A DNA stretch of 64,000 bases from Rhopalosiphum padi (GCF_020882245.1 NC_083598.1:53295858-53359857), one strand, 5' to 3'. Shown: positions 1 to 12,544, counted from the stretch's first letter. The notes: generated by a model from the letters alone, not told the origin. Numbers and translations are program-made.

Positions 1-1576
1 TGTACTGCAATTGTACTTATAAGAAGTATGTAGGTATAAAAAACTGTAGTAGCTTTGAAGAATATAAATCTTTAGAATATTATTTTATGGTTATAAGCTT
101 GTTACATAAGTGTGTCGAATTTCTTAATTTCTTCGTTTGGGTGCGGGGTTTCATTAAATAATGTTTTATTTCAATACTTCGTTAATAAACGTTCTTAAGG
201 TAACTACTATGGACTTAGTATAACTTGTCGTCAGATACAAAATATTAATTATTGTAGATTAAGTTTAGACAAACCAATTTGCTTCACGAGTGTTAAGTAT
301 TTAAAATCAATAAAAAAAAATGACCATGCTATACATTAATATGCACCTTTATAAGTGATATTTTATTTACATTTAGGTAAATATAAATATAAAAATGAAG
401 CCTAATATTACGTTTTAATTTAAAAATGAGCGAGAAAATAAGTACCATTGCATAAAACAAGAACCTAACTTTCATTTAGCCATCATTTCATGTAATTTAT
501 AATTCGTTAATAGTATTATACAGAAGTCAATATACGTTTTTATTGAAAACAATTTAGTCAATATGTTTGGAAAAAAATTTTTTCTAATTTAATTTTATAA
601 AATAGTTTCTCACTGATTTCGGGTACGTGCTATTTCTAGAAGCACTTGAATATTTTCGATAGGTTATACTATTAATTTTGTGTAATTAATTGTATTAATA
701 CATAGATAGATAATCATTTACGATCTAACGTCGTATACCCAGTCTTTTAAAATATTTGAATATTTGTATTTAAATACGTTTTTGTGTATTTTTATGACAT
801 TATAAATACAAATTTTTAAAAGTATTTTAAATACACTTAAAATACTTTTATTTAAATACCATTAAGTCTGTTTTATATTTATTATTTTTCAAAGAAAATG
901 TTTCAAAAAATTACCACATAATCTCTTTATATTCATTCTATAAGTGTTGGAATTTTTTCAGAAAAATGAAAATGAAATAATTTTATCAATGTCAGTTTAA
1001 ACATATGTGAATGTAATATGTGAATATGTATTCAAAGTTCTAGAGTCAGACTTGTTTATTATTTGTATAATTGTTAAAACCTATGCTAAGTACTAACATA
1101 ATAGATACCTATATTCTATAGTCTATACTGACAATATACATATCATATCATATATGACATATGTATATTACAATTTTAGTATACTTGTCATTTTTTAAAA
1201 GTGATATTATTTTGTTTTTAAAACTAAGTCTATGTTCTGATATTATATTTTGTGATCTAGTTATTTAACTATCACAATCTCCTGTTCTTTTTAAATGTTT
1301 TATACCTACTCAACTATAGAAATCATAATTCGCATCTACGTGGAATTACAGACCAAATTTACAATTTACAAACCATCTGACAAGCTCTTTTGACGGACTT
1401 CATAATATAATATTATGATCTCAGTAAGAGTAGAAGTCGTGGTATTCAACTCACTATAACATTTGATTTTCTGGTCAACCCGTTTCCTTTTGGTGGACTC
1501 CCGAGTTCGACTTTTCCCCGTAGAGACGTGTAATTTTAGTTATATAGTTGTATTAAAATAATACAAACAATGAGCG
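1..1576. repeat. Segment paralogous to the gene C intron region
   Basis: Blocks here match 58100-60420, for example the ATAATGTTTTATTTCAATAC tract near 160 and 58300, the TTTAAATAC-rich tract at 740-870 and 59010-59160, and TCTGACAAGCTCTTTT near 1376 and 60300. No exon was supported in this stretch. It is transcript-downstream of the gene A terminal exon. Confidence 0.6.
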
Positions 1577-1698
1577 CTATGCTTCATCACATTGGCCATA
1601 GCGACTTAGCATGTCTGTGTTTCTAATTTGCCAAATAATTGTGTTGCCATACATTTCGTGTGCGGGTTTTACATATTTCCCATCATCGAATCTACTAC
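1577..1698 (-). CDS. Gene A terminal exon (YVKPAHEMYGN type)
   Basis: The acceptor CCCCGCAG precedes 1698. The exon starts in phase 1 and reads 39 residues to TAG at 1577, with core YVKPAHEMYGN, then IIW and IRNTD and a C-terminal QCDEA. An ideal branch-point TGCTAAC lies at 1725-1729. An identical exon is at 33880-34001 and a diverged one at 35012-35127. Confidence 0.7.
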
Positions 1699-4600
1699 CT
1701 GCGGGGATGGGACACTCAGGCACAGTTAGCAATAATATATAAATGGGGATATCCCGAGTGCGTCCCATTTTTAATTTTTACCTTTTTTATAGCCCGAGTG
1801 CGTCCGCAGTCTTATCGACAAATTATATTACAGTGCCTGAGTGCGTCCGCTGTCTTATCGACAAATAATGATGAATAGCCCGAGTGCGTCCTCGGTCCAC
1901 AGCTGCTATAGCCCTATAGGTATCTATTTAAGATAAGATAATCGGACTTTTAAGATACCTACATGTTTGACGATCGATATGGTGGTTAAAATGTACAACT
2001 ATAATACTTTCATTTATGCATTTATGACTGTAAAACACTGGAAACGGTGGGGAAATTAATTTTAGCTCCGATAATAATTTTCTATGATTACAAGTTAAAA
2101 CTTACTCAGTTACGGTCAATAAGTGCTATAGTGAAATTGTGTGCGAAATAGTGCCGTAATATTATATAATACAAATTGTCAATTTTCAAATTTTAAAAAT
2201 GTCATTGCCCGAAAACATGCTAAGCCAACACGGTAAGGAAATAAAAATTATTGAAGGGTATAAATTAAGATTTCATAAAATATTAAATAATAATGTTAGA
2301 CGATGGAATTGTACAAACAAAAAGTGTAAAGCATATTTTAAAACCGATGAAAGTGGAGATACTGTTATAGAGAATAAATTAGATCATAACCATGAAAAAG
2401 ACGTACAAGACATTATGGTTAGACAAGTTATTCGTAATTCATTAAAAAGAAAAGCACAGGATGAAATTTGTGAACGGCCACTTAAATTAATACATCATGA
2501 ACTTAAGAAAATTAACACAGATACATTAAATAAAACTGATATGAATTGCTTTCGCAAAAGTATATATTTGGCAAGACGATCAAAACTACCAGCAAGACCA
2601 TGTAATATTCAAAATGTACATGAAGTATTGGATTCGTTAGAAATAAAAACTTATGACGACGAACAATTTCTCATGATTAATGACAGTAATCAAAATATAG
2701 TAATGTTTTCATGTGAAAAAAATTTAAATACTTTAAGTACTGTTAAGACTATATATGTAGATGGTACATTTAAGTATTGTACTAAATTTTTTTTACAATT
2801 ATTTACAATACACGGCTTAAGTAATGGTCATTACATACCTTTAGTGTATTTTTTACTTAATAATAAAGAATGCGAATCATATGCAAAATGTTTTAATATA
2901 TTAAAAACTGAATGTGTTAATTTAAATTTATGTTGTTCTCCCGAATATATATTTGCGGATTTTGAATTATCTATTCATCTTGGCGCATTAAAAGTTTGGC
3001 CAACTATAATTATTAAAGGATGTCGTTTCCATTTGGGGCAAGCATGGTGGCGTCACATTCAAAATTTGGGGTTGAGTAAAGATTATCGCGACCAAACGGA
3101 AATAGGTTTATTTTTGAAAAATATATTTGGTTTACCATTATTGAATCAAGAAGATGTAGAAAACTGTATTATTGAAGATTTTATATCTATAATGCCGAAA
3201 CATGAAAAACTCAACAAATTTATGGATTATATTATAGAAAATTATATAGATTCTGGAGCAAAATTTCCTATTTCCATGTGGGCCGAAATGAATAGTAGTT
3301 CTGAAAGAACAACAAATGCCTGTGAAAGCTTTCATTCCAAGTACAACTCATTATTTTATACACATCACCCAGACATATATACATTTTTGGAAATATTAAA
3401 AAAAATTCAAATTGATACTAAAATAGCAATCCGAACGGCCACACAAACGACAAACAAACCAAAAGGAAGTACGTGCAAGAAAATTACATACATTGAAGAC
3501 AATATAAAACAATTTAAAAATAATAAAATATCAAGATTCGATTTTGTCAAAAGAATGGCATTTAAACACCAGCCTATATAAATATATAATAATAACAAAA
3601 CATTTTTTAATAAATTGTATGCTCACCTAAACTTAACGGTGTAAGCTTAAATAAATAAATAATAATAATAATAAAAATAAATAAATAATAATAATAATAA
3701 TAATAAAATAATATTTTTGGGGTGTAAGCCAGTTCACCTCCTCGTGGTGCACCCTGGGTAATTCTAAATGAACTGGGACGCATTCAGGCTATGTAAAAAA
3801 TATGACCTTTTTTTTCTTGGGACGCACTCGGATGATACCTTATTCTGGACGCACTAGGAACTTTAAAAAGGGGTCATTTCGGGACGCACTCGGGAAACTC
3901 CCATATAAATTATTACATCATGACCTTTTTTTTAGTCGATTTATATACCTACTTCAAAATAGGTGATCTACTTTATTATTTAATTAATAAAACATAATTA
4001 AAAAAAAAAAAATCACTGAATAATGAATATACGTACTTATATTATCTAAAAAATATAGATAATTAATAATTTACAAAAATAAACGTGTAGAAACATATTG
4101 TTTGTATATTTATGAAAATATAAATAATATATAAAAACATAAGCAAAAATTATTTTTGGTAAATTAATAAATTTGGTATTTTTGGTGGACATTAAACACG
4201 TCTTATTATTTGTCCATTAATATGTATATACTTTTATTCAATTTACTACTGTGACGAACTACCTCAAATAATATTATGATATCAGTGAGAATGGATGGAA
4301 GTAGCAGCTATTCGGTGACTATATACAAGGAAGGATCGTATACATCTCACTATAAAATTTGGTTTACTGAACAACTGGTTTCCTTGTGGTGGACTTCTGA
4401 GTTCGAATTTATCCGTAAAGACTTGTGATTTTAGTTATATAGATTTATTAAAATAGTACATACATTGAGCAGTATGCTTCAGTACATCGACTTTAGCGTG
4501 TTTGTATTTTTAATTGATCAAATAATTATGTTTCCATACCTTTTGTGTGTGTGTTTTATATATTTAATATAATATAAATCTATTAGGTATGCACTATGAC

Positions 4601-7600
4601 ACCATCATATTAATTCGTACACTATTTAGACGAATATATTTATTTGTGAACCATTTAAAAGTTTTAATTTAAAATCAAAAGTTTAAAAGTTGTTTTGTAG
4701 CATTAAGTATATGAGTTTTCTGAAATATTTAGTTGCTCTGTTCTCAGAAAAATTTAAAACTTCAAAGATATGACAACTAATTTTATGCTATACATTATCC
4801 AAATAAATGTATATATCCACCGTAGATAATTTAAAAAATTGTTTTTAGTTATTTTCAAATTATTACTTTTATAATTCACGTTCATGTCTGCATCATATCT
4901 ATCTGTAAATGTATATGATAATATAATTCAAATCATTAGTAATTAGTATATTTAACTTGTTAAAGTTAACTGTTCCTATGTTCCTTAATATTATTTTAAA
5001 TCAGAAACATATAAACTTAGTAGGCACATGTAAATATGTACAATTATATCAGTTACATATTACTTTATGTTTACAATTTTTAATAATACATAGTAAACTA
5101 TCGTATGGAGCATAATTTGTATTATAATTGTAATTATATTAAGTGTTTAGAGATAAAGTACTGTAGCTGTTTTGAAGAACAGAAATCAATAGAAAATTAT
5201 TTATTGGTTTTTAGCTTTTTACATTAGTGTACGAATTTCGTATGGGTTGTTTGAGCGCGAAGTTACATGAAATAATGATTTATTTTAATATTTCGTAAAT
5301 AAACGTTATTAAGATGACTTTTATAGAGATAATATAACTTATCGCCATACAAAATATTAATCATTTTAGTTTTTCGAATTAAAAATATTTATATAACGTC
5401 ATGATGATGTTCTTCTAACAATAAACAAATGTTAGTCGAAACAGTTGGCTACGCGCGTGTTAATTTAGTGTCCAAAATTAATAAATAAAAGGGTCATGCT
5501 AAACACTTAATACGTATTTTACAAGTGATATTTTATAATATATCTATATATATGGGAAAATAAAAATATAAAAATTAAGTCTAATATTAAGCATTTATAT
5601 TAAAACGAGTGAAAAAATAAATACCTATTATATAACAAAAGAACTTTTACGCGGATAATCAAAACTAGTTTATAGGCAGGAAGTAGACCAATATTGATTG
5701 AAAAAAAATTTATCACATTATATATTACCACTGGTGTAAAACATAAGGAAGCGTTCCTATTTGTGTTGATGGTTATTAAGCGGACTGACCGATCACGACC
5801 TACGTAGATGGATCGATTTGATACGTTTCATACGCCATAAGGGGGTTGATACGAATCTTCAATATCAGGTGCTACAGATATAAAATACATCTCGTTACAT
5901 GACATCATTAGCCACAGTTAATGTCAAAAATATAATATTATTTGTACTGTTTTTTGTATATATTATTGATATATATATAATTTTTTCACGTGGTACCTAT
6001 TATGAATAACGAATAAGAAGACTTAAATAAAAAATCTAAAAAATTCATGAAAATTCTTAAACAAATTCCTTAGTAGTCTATCGTTAACAAACTAACGGTC
6101 AAACATTTAGACTCTAACTTAAAGTGGTGTACCTCGATATTCGTCTATTGCTCAAATTCTAAAGCCACCAAATATATATTTATAAATTACTAATTTATTA
6201 AATAATAAACACGGCTCATCTGTAAGTTCTAAGATCGACGGTATTAGCGAATTATATTATACACATTTCTAAGAGCGAATAATATTATACACATGATAAA
6301 TATATTTTTAGCATTACATTCGTTATAATATAAACATACAACAATGTATTACATCTGAATAGTGACCAGCGCAATTTATGTATACATTTTTTCTATTACT
6401 TCAATAATTATACTAGATGTTTTTTGAGTAATTATAGTCCTATTTCCAATTGAGTGTCCCATTCTATAGCGGTTGGTCGCATGATGTCAAACCATACCAT
6501 ACAAAAGGGAAATAAATGCTTATAACGATGTCTAATATTCTTCAAAAAAGGATATATATAAGTATAATAAAATTACTATCCCGTAAAGTATGATTGCTTA
6601 CTGAAAAATCCAGCAACATCTATTAAAAAATCTGTTAAATTTTAAAATGATTTAAATTAAATAACCTTTTAAACGACACATATAAATTGATTAAAAAAAA
6701 TATTAAATAAACAAATTTAATTTTAATCATAGTGCCTAGCTTACTACTGATTCATAGAATTTTTAGTGATTGTTTTTACAATCCATTATTGGTCCTGATG
6801 GTCCATCAAACTGTTAAATCTGTATGATGTTTCAAATATAATATACAAAAAAACTATATATCTTGTATATTTTAATAATTAAGTCAATAACTTTAAAGAG
6901 AATACTATCAATGATTTTTTTTATGTTGGATTCTATATAGATAGTATATACATACACACTTGGTAAATAATCTAAGTATCTATACAGTTGTATTTGTAAA
7001 CGGGATTTTCATTTTTTCTTATAGTTTTTTTGTTTTCTTGATTAATTTAATAAATACTGGAAATTTTTAATTTTCGGAAGTTTTAACTAGATTTAATTTG
7101 CTATCAGAAACCACACTTAAAATTAAAGATCCGAGAATATTTCCCTGTATTAATTATTTATAGAAATACACACACACATACAAAAATAAACATATCACTG
7201 GAAAATTAATACATTCATCTCTCCGCTCAGAGTTTAAAATAGAATACATTATTTTATATTTTATATGTTTAAACGGTATTTAATTTTAATTATTTTGTTA
7301 AATTATTATTATTTTTTTTTTATATTAGTTAAAAAAATTAAAATTATGTAACTAGTAATATTAGAGTATACCCTGTTCGCCGAGAGAGCTCAAATCAGCG
7401 GCGACCAATGCTTTTATAGTTACACGCCAATATACTCAATAAATGGCAACGTTGCACGATTTTCACCTGATCTGAATCGGGCGCATATGGGCTATGATTT
7501 GGGGCGCAAATGGGCTACGATAAATGGGTTCGGGCGCAAATGGGTTGTGCCGATCGGCTCACATCGTCGACCGTGGCGTTGTCGTGACTCGTGTAAACAA

Positions 7601-8952
7601 TAGCCCTGCCTTGCGATAGCACTTGGTGGTTTACGACGGCGTACGACAACTCCACCTAGTAAAAGAAATTAGACCTCGAAACCGCAGATCGACTTCATTG
7701 TGATGCGCGGCCTACTTGCGCACTATCGGTGCACTCAGTTTTTTTTTATAGTGCTCATTATACATACACACACATTTCATCATACTTTGCTAATATCTAT
7801 AAACATTTTAAATTTATAAATGCGACAAATTCACTTCAAAATAGAAATTGTCAATCAACAACAGATCTAAAATTTATAATTTTGTAAATTTATCATTTAG
7901 GACATTTAGGTTGATGGTCAGTAAAGACAACTATCATCTATGAATACACTATATAATAATATATCTACCTTTTAATACTTAATACTAAAACTATTCTAAA
8001 TTTTCATCTATTTATTAATAATAAGTTAAAGTGATTACATTTGCAATTGGCTGAAAAAAATAATTCAATGTAATATAGTATTATTTATAATATAATTATG
8101 TTCATATAAGACCTTGTAGATTAAAAAAGATATAACCATAAAATTCAACAATCTCTTTGATTCTTTTGTATGTATTTTTCAAATTGTAAACAATTAAATT
8201 TATTTTATTCTAAACCAAAGTGGAAAAAAAATATTAAAATAATTATAATTTACAAGTAACATTAATCGTATGCATCTTTAATTCAGTCGAGTATAATTGT
8301 AATGTATCAAAAGAAAGTTATTTGTTATAAGTTATAACTGATAAGTAATAGTTTATTTATGTATTATAGCATATTTAGTGAGTATATACATTTTTATATA
8401 CAGCAGATTTATTATTTCTTCTATCATAAACAATACAAATATTTTAAAGAAAAAAAAATATTAATATTAACATTTTATTTTTAATTAAAATTTTTATCAA
8501 ATATTGTGTAAAAATAAAGTATGAGACGATGTAAGTTATGTTTGTTTTTATTGTTTCTAGTTAATAGTAAAATAGTTATCAATAATTGGTTTTAATTTTT
8601 AGATAATTTATTATAACAAAATCTACAAACTATTACATATTTACATATTATTAATATTAATACAATATACATTAAAAAAGAAAATAATTATACATAAATA
8701 AATTTTACCAGCATTATATATGTCCAGATTGTTTTTTTCGGTTTTGTAACCTGAAAAACAGAAAATTCAAGAAATGGTATATGTTATGTATGAAAATCAA
8801 TACAGTTTTAAATTTAAAAAAAAAATAATAAATATGATCATACTCATATATTTTGAGAGATATTTATTTATATATACTGCGGTTGCTGGAATAATCAAAA
8901 TTGAAATAACTGTGATTGTAATAATTATAGAATAATGCATAAACAAATTCAT
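1577..8952 (-). CDS. Type-1 micro-exon gene A, predicted small secreted protein
   Basis: Seven exons are supported by splice signals and by copies in genes B and C: 8844-8952 (signal-peptide exon), 8709-8750 (YKTEKNNLDIYNA), 8039-8050 (NCK), 6577-6600 (SNHTLRD), 4867-4902 (RYDADMNVNYK), 4037-4045 (NI) and terminal 1577-1698. Every internal exon is a multiple of three and begins and ends in phase 1; the joined frame has no stop at any junction and gives about 117 residues. Weaker extra exons are 7112-7144 (KYSRIFNFKC) and 6211-6219 (EP). The family was not recognised; small size and signal peptide suggest secretion, possibly as an effector, which is inference. The MULE transposon sits in the last intron. 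Sequence at 1-1500 resembles intron sequence inside gene C, so further alternative 3' exons may lie left of the window. Confidence 0.62.
2199..3581 (+). CDS. MULE transposase with N-terminal FLYWCH zinc finger
   Basis: This 460-residue ORF is intact. Residues about 10-68 form a FLYWCH-type zinc finger with W36, C38, C43, H63 and H65. A MULE transposase domain follows: the first catalytic Asp is D188 (YVDGTF), the second D254 (FADFEL), then the CRFHLGQ motif at 275-281 (C275, H278), and the Glu is E376 (NACESFH). The protein would bind the element ends and catalyse cut-and-paste transposition in the nucleus. The start at 2199 is the first ATG after the left terminal repeats, about 450 bp inside the element. 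No stop or frameshift breaks it, so it may be active or recently active. FLYWCH-MULE proteins can be domesticated in animals, but here the terminal repeats and target duplication argue for an ordinary transposon gene. Confidence 0.9.
   Translation: MSLPENMLSQHGKEIKIIEGYKLRFHKILNNNVRRWNCTNKKCKAYFKTDESGDTVIENKLDHNHEKDVQDIMVRQVIRNSLKRKAQDEICERPLKLIHHELKKINTDTLNKTDMNCFRKSIYLARRSKLPARPCNIQNVHEVLDSLEIKTYDDEQFLMINDSNQNIVMFSCEKNLNTLSTVKTIYVDGTFKYCTKFFLQLFTIHGLSNGHYIPLVYFLLNNKECESYAKCFNILKTECVNLNLCCSPEYIFADFELSIHLGALKVWPTIIIKGCRFHLGQAWWRHIQNLGLSKDYRDQTEIGLFLKNIFGLPLLNQEDVENCIIEDFISIMPKHEKLNKFMDYIIENYIDSGAKFPISMWAEMNSSSERTTNACESFHSKYNSLFYTHHPDIYTFLEILKKIQIDTKIAIRTATQTTNKPKGSTCKKITYIEDNIKQFKNNKISRFDFVKRMAFKHQPI
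3582..3775 (+). other. MULE 3' untranslated region with ATA-rich microsatellite
   Basis: Between the transposase stop and the right terminal repeats lie AATAAA-type signals (from about 3610) and a low-complexity AAT/AAAT tract at about 3645-3715. No other coding potential is seen. Confidence 0.5.
4497..4560 (-). pseudogene. Decayed copy of the type-1 terminal exon
   Basis: The minus strand retains KRYGN, an in-frame stop and IKNTN, a degraded version of the EMYGN...IRNTD exon. The same relic occurs at 34774-34838 in the duplicated segment. Confidence 0.5.
6211..6219 (-). CDS. Candidate 9-nt exon of gene A
   Basis: Acceptor GAACTTACAG, exon ATGAGCCGT, donor GTTTAT. It reads EP in phase 1. 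The copy in gene C at 61575-61583 reads KP with the same signals. The donor is weak. Confidence 0.3.
7112..7144 (-). CDS. Candidate 33-nt exon of gene A
   Basis: Acceptor ATTAATACAG, phase-1 peptide KYSRIFNFKC, donor GTTTCT. Copies in B (near 37195-37227) and C (near 62812-62844) keep the open frame but their acceptor has AAGG instead of CAGG, which would shift the frame by one. The plus strand is also open across this block in all three copies with a shared stop, so the coding strand is not settled. Confidence 0.35.
7375..7734. mobile_element. MITE-like element in gene A with internal tandem repeats
   Basis: A GC-richer island begins with CGCCGAGAGAG and ends with an inverted partner CGGTGCAC. 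It matches the element at 37459-37698 and is absent from gene C near 63055. The A copy carries an extra internal stretch with about three imperfect repeats containing GGGCGCAAATGGG (about 7475-7545). Confidence 0.6.
8844..8952 (-). CDS. Gene A first exon, signal peptide
   Basis: It encodes 36 residues plus one base, starting MNLFMHYSIIITITVIS and continuing with a hydrophobic stretch to about residue 26 before a polar NKYLSKY tail, a typical cleavable signal peptide. The donor is GTATGATC at 8843 downwards. The homologous first exons of B and C are also exactly 109 nt. This is why the ATG at 8952 is chosen. Confidence 0.7.
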
Positions 8953-11930
8953 TTTATTTAAATGTTATGTACGAAGAATACAAATTATAAGAACGTTTAA
9001 TGATGAAATGATTATAATAACAGGTACTTCTTGTCTTCTATTATAATCGATTACTTCTTAACCCACACTACAATAATTAAAAATGAACTATGAGCAAATA
9101 ATAGGTATGTTACAACAAATATACCTACTATGTAAACAAAAAATATTCATTATTTATCTCTTTCTATATTAGGAAATATATTGCAAAAAACTTACCACAC
9201 GTGTAAACAAAACAGTATTTATTTAGCATATAACAATAATATTCAAAACTAGGTTACAGATAAACAGATAAAAATGTATAAATAGTTATATTACCATTAA
9301 AATAAATATTGCATACACAAATTTAAAAATAAATAAATGACAACACAATTACTTATTGTATTATTTGTACAACGATTTTACATTTTTTCTACTGTAATAA
9401 AAAAATAATATAATATAAGTTGGAGGTTTTATAATATGGGCAGTTGAGAAAACTATCAGGTACAACAACCCAAAGCCTTCTCTGATGCATCACACTGTAT
9501 CTATGATTCATGTTTACTCTCATAGTTTATTGGAATTGAGATATTAGAGAATTTATTTTAAATAATTAAACACTGTTTTACATTGTATACTCCAATTCCA
9601 TATTACATGTCTTTTAAATAGTTCTTTAAAAAGTTTAATTATTTCTAATAAGTTGGGAATGAATGCTCTAAAATAATTAATCATAATTAGAGAAGACTGT
9701 AGCTGTTACTTATTAACTATTGGTATCTCTAATTCATTTATTGATTTTATCCTTTCCGGATCTAGTTTAACGGATACACACGAATTGCGTACCAAAATAC
9801 GTAGAAAAACTTTTTTGAACGAATTTCTTCTGATATATATATGATATAATAATAATAATGACATAATAAAGATATGTCAGGTTTATATAAAAAAAAATTT
9901 AAATGTAATTGTAAAAATATAATAATGTGATAATAATATAAATGATAAGTCATAATTAATCACATTAGTTAGTTAGTTGTTCTTTATGAGTTTTCTGCCC
10001 ATAATTCCGGAGGAAAAATTGAATTTTAATACATGTATGTATCTACTAAATAGTTAGCAAAGTTTTGTGTAGTTTTGTGTTCATTTGGTTGAATATCAGA
10101 CATTTCAAACGAAAAAAATCTCCAACTTCGTGTGGTTCTAGGAAAGATAATTCAAACGTCATTGCTAAGTACTTGCCTACTTCATTATTTAAGATATAGT
10201 CTGAAGCCAAGCCTCATTCTTGTATTTTTTTCCACCAATAATTTTATCGAAAATATCTATAAGGCCGGAGCTTTAAACGGCATATTCCGTCGAACTCGAA
10301 ATATATTGGTTTATTTTTAATTCGATGTAAAACGCCGCGGAATACACTGCGGTTCGAAACGCGGCGAATACGCCGTGTATAGCTATACAATCTATATAAT
10401 AAAACGTAACCCGTGTTTGTTGGTTTTTGCTTTATTAACAGTTTATTTTCAGTTGTACTTTCATTACATTTAAAATTAGGATATCAAATACACTTTTGTT
10501 AATATTACTATGCTCTTTATAGAGCTTACAATAAAAAGTATGTAGGAATTACAATATTCACAATACATATAGGGGGTATTATATTTACCACACCGTTAGT
10601 ATGGACGTACCACTAGATTTACGAGGGTGGTACAAAGGTGTTAGGAGTAACACTTGTACTGGTCGACTTGTCCTACACAGTGTACTACGCTTTGGTGGCG
10701 TAATCTGTGAGAACGTCGAATGACTGGTGGAACGTACCTGATACTCGGCAGATTGTCGGCGTTAGTGCTATGGGTAGTAGCTCCTTGACGGCAGCGGGTT
10801 AGATATAAATATATATTGTGAATGTATTAGACGAGACTGACAATAATATTTACGATCGTTGGGCTACCCGTAGTCTATTAGTATCATCAACAATAATCAT
10901 TGAACTTTTTTACTAAAAAAGTATTTATAGTAATTAATTGTAGCAGCTTCTATTATATTATAATATACATATTATAGATATAGCTAGATACTAAAGCTAG
11001 AAATATAGGTATATTAATCAATACAGGCAATATATCTTTTTTAATTTTTAATAGAAATTTTGAAAAATATTATACAGAAATATCTTGTAAGAAATCTCAA
11101 TATGCATTTATTAGTTTTTTTATTTATGAATTTACACACAAATTATAAAATTTGCTCTAAAAAAATGTGAAATGAATAAATATAGTCTATAATCTAAAAA
11201 TAGCCAAATATGCAAAAATACGCACAATACATTTTTATATTTTATTCATAGTGTCTTGGAATGGATTTATACTTTCTAGCTCACTAAGAAAAAAATCTAA
11301 TAATTCTTTGTAGGTTACTATTACAATATATAATGGCAATTAAAAATAATAATATTGAAACTAATTATAGTTCAAAAATCGGCATATTATATCATATTGA
11401 TTAAAATGTTCTTTTACACTATACACCTTTACATTTTAACGTATAATATATAACCGATTTTTCAATCATAATAATATATTTTGTGGGTTATGCAAACGCG
11501 TAAACGCCATTATATAAAATATCATAATATACATTTACGGCTATATGTTCTTGTAACATATGTGTAACATTGCATTATATTTTATTTAAAAAGTAGTATT
11601 CAAAACTAGGTTAAGAAAATTGATATAAAAGTAATGTTATTATCAAAATAAATATGATGCATAGATTTAGGTTAATAACATATATCACCATTCAATTTCA
11701 GTAAAAAGTGTTAAAATAAATAAGTTCCTTGTTTATTATATGTAAGAAATGAGTCATAAATGAAAATAATTTGGACCCAGAACAAATTTATAATTCTGAT
11801 GAATCATATTCATAATGCAAATGTTACCATATCATACATTAGTATTAAGTCATGAGAAAAATTATAAATGTTGGGAGAAAAATTATTAAAGCTCGAATAG
11901 TATTCATGCCTTGTGCATACGGTTGTGAAT
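8953..11930. other. Spacer upstream of gene A
   Basis: This stretch holds the putative 5' flank of gene A; the segment at 9150-9240 is shared with 39040-39125. A GC-richer stretch at 10320-10380 and 10570-10860 of unrecognised nature follows; it is absent at the equivalent place of unit 2. The block at 11590-11850 is one copy of a repeat that recurs at 39830-40650. No gene is supported here. Confidence 0.45.
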
Positions 11931-12520
11931 TTGAAATATTTCACTCGACATTTTTCAATTGAAACATTTTAAAATTGAAAACTTCACTCTTCTTGTTCTG
12001 TCTAGATCTTGGATCTAGTTCTAGAATTATGCATTTGTATTACTTAAATTCTACTTTATACAAATTTTAATATTTCACTATGGTTAAAAGATTTTAGATT
12101 ACTGTTTTCAAAGTGAATACTATATGTATGATAGGTGATATCACTCACCAACGACACTTTTTGCGCCATTTTCTATCAATCTTCACAATGCTTGTTGTAT
12201 AATGATAATATTTTAAGATGTACAAATAAATAAAAACACCATTCAAATTAATTTGCAAACTTAATTTCTATGTATTAGTTAACTATCATGAATTTAAAGA
12301 AATGTTTTTCTATTTTTTGTAGGTTATTCTTTTAATATATTATGGCAATTAAGAATAATAATACTGAAACTTATTATAGTTGAAAAGTCAGCAAATTATA
12401 TCATATTGATTAAACGTTATTTTACACTATACCCTTAAGTTTTACCGTATATACTAGATTCTTCAATCTTAATATACTGCGTGTGAATTAGCTAAACGTG
12501 TACACGTCATTATTTAAAAT
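11300..12520. repeat. Direct repeat pair
   Basis: A block at about 11300-11520, with GGTTACT...ATGGCAATTAA..., is repeated at about 12320-12520 in the same orientation at an estimated three-quarters identity. The intervening part contains the segment that is inverted in the second unit. Confidence 0.5.
12157..12180 (-). CDS. Isolated candidate 24-nt exon
   Basis: Acceptor GATTGATAG, peptide NGAKSVV in phase 1, strong donor GTGAGTGA. It lies in the segment inverted relative to 40790-41240, where the copy lacks a usable donor. It is not connected to a gene model here. Confidence 0.3.
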
Positions 12521-12544
12521 ACCCACTTTTAAAATTAAAAAGAA

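Larger units (their letters stand above)
1745..3902 (+). mobile_element. Complete MULE-type DNA transposon
   Basis: A 2158-bp element is bounded by imperfect terminal inverted repeats (about 22 bp, 19 matching) and by a perfect 8-bp target duplication ATATAAAT at 1737-1744 and 3903-3910. The paralogous segment at 34040-34047 carries a single ATATAAAT with matching flanks, which is an empty site and fixes both ends. The core motif CCCGAGTGCGTCC or close variants occur four times at the left end (1753, 1793, 1836, 1879) and four times inverted at the right end (3776, 3820, 3847, 3882), likely transposase binding sites. It encodes the intact transposase at 2199-3581. An 8-9 bp duplication and a MULE-domain protein fit the Mutator-like group. 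It lies antisense in the last intron of type-1 gene A. Confidence 0.9.

Noticed and set aside
5834..5871. Minus segment reading PDIEDSYQPPYG in gene A
   Set aside because: The implied exon is 38 nt and not a multiple of three; the gene C copy is shorter with a different donor, so the A copy is probably broken.
9762..9953. Minus ORF of 63 codons
   Set aside because: Low-complexity Tyr/Ile-rich translation of AT-rich sequence; no signal or paralogue support.
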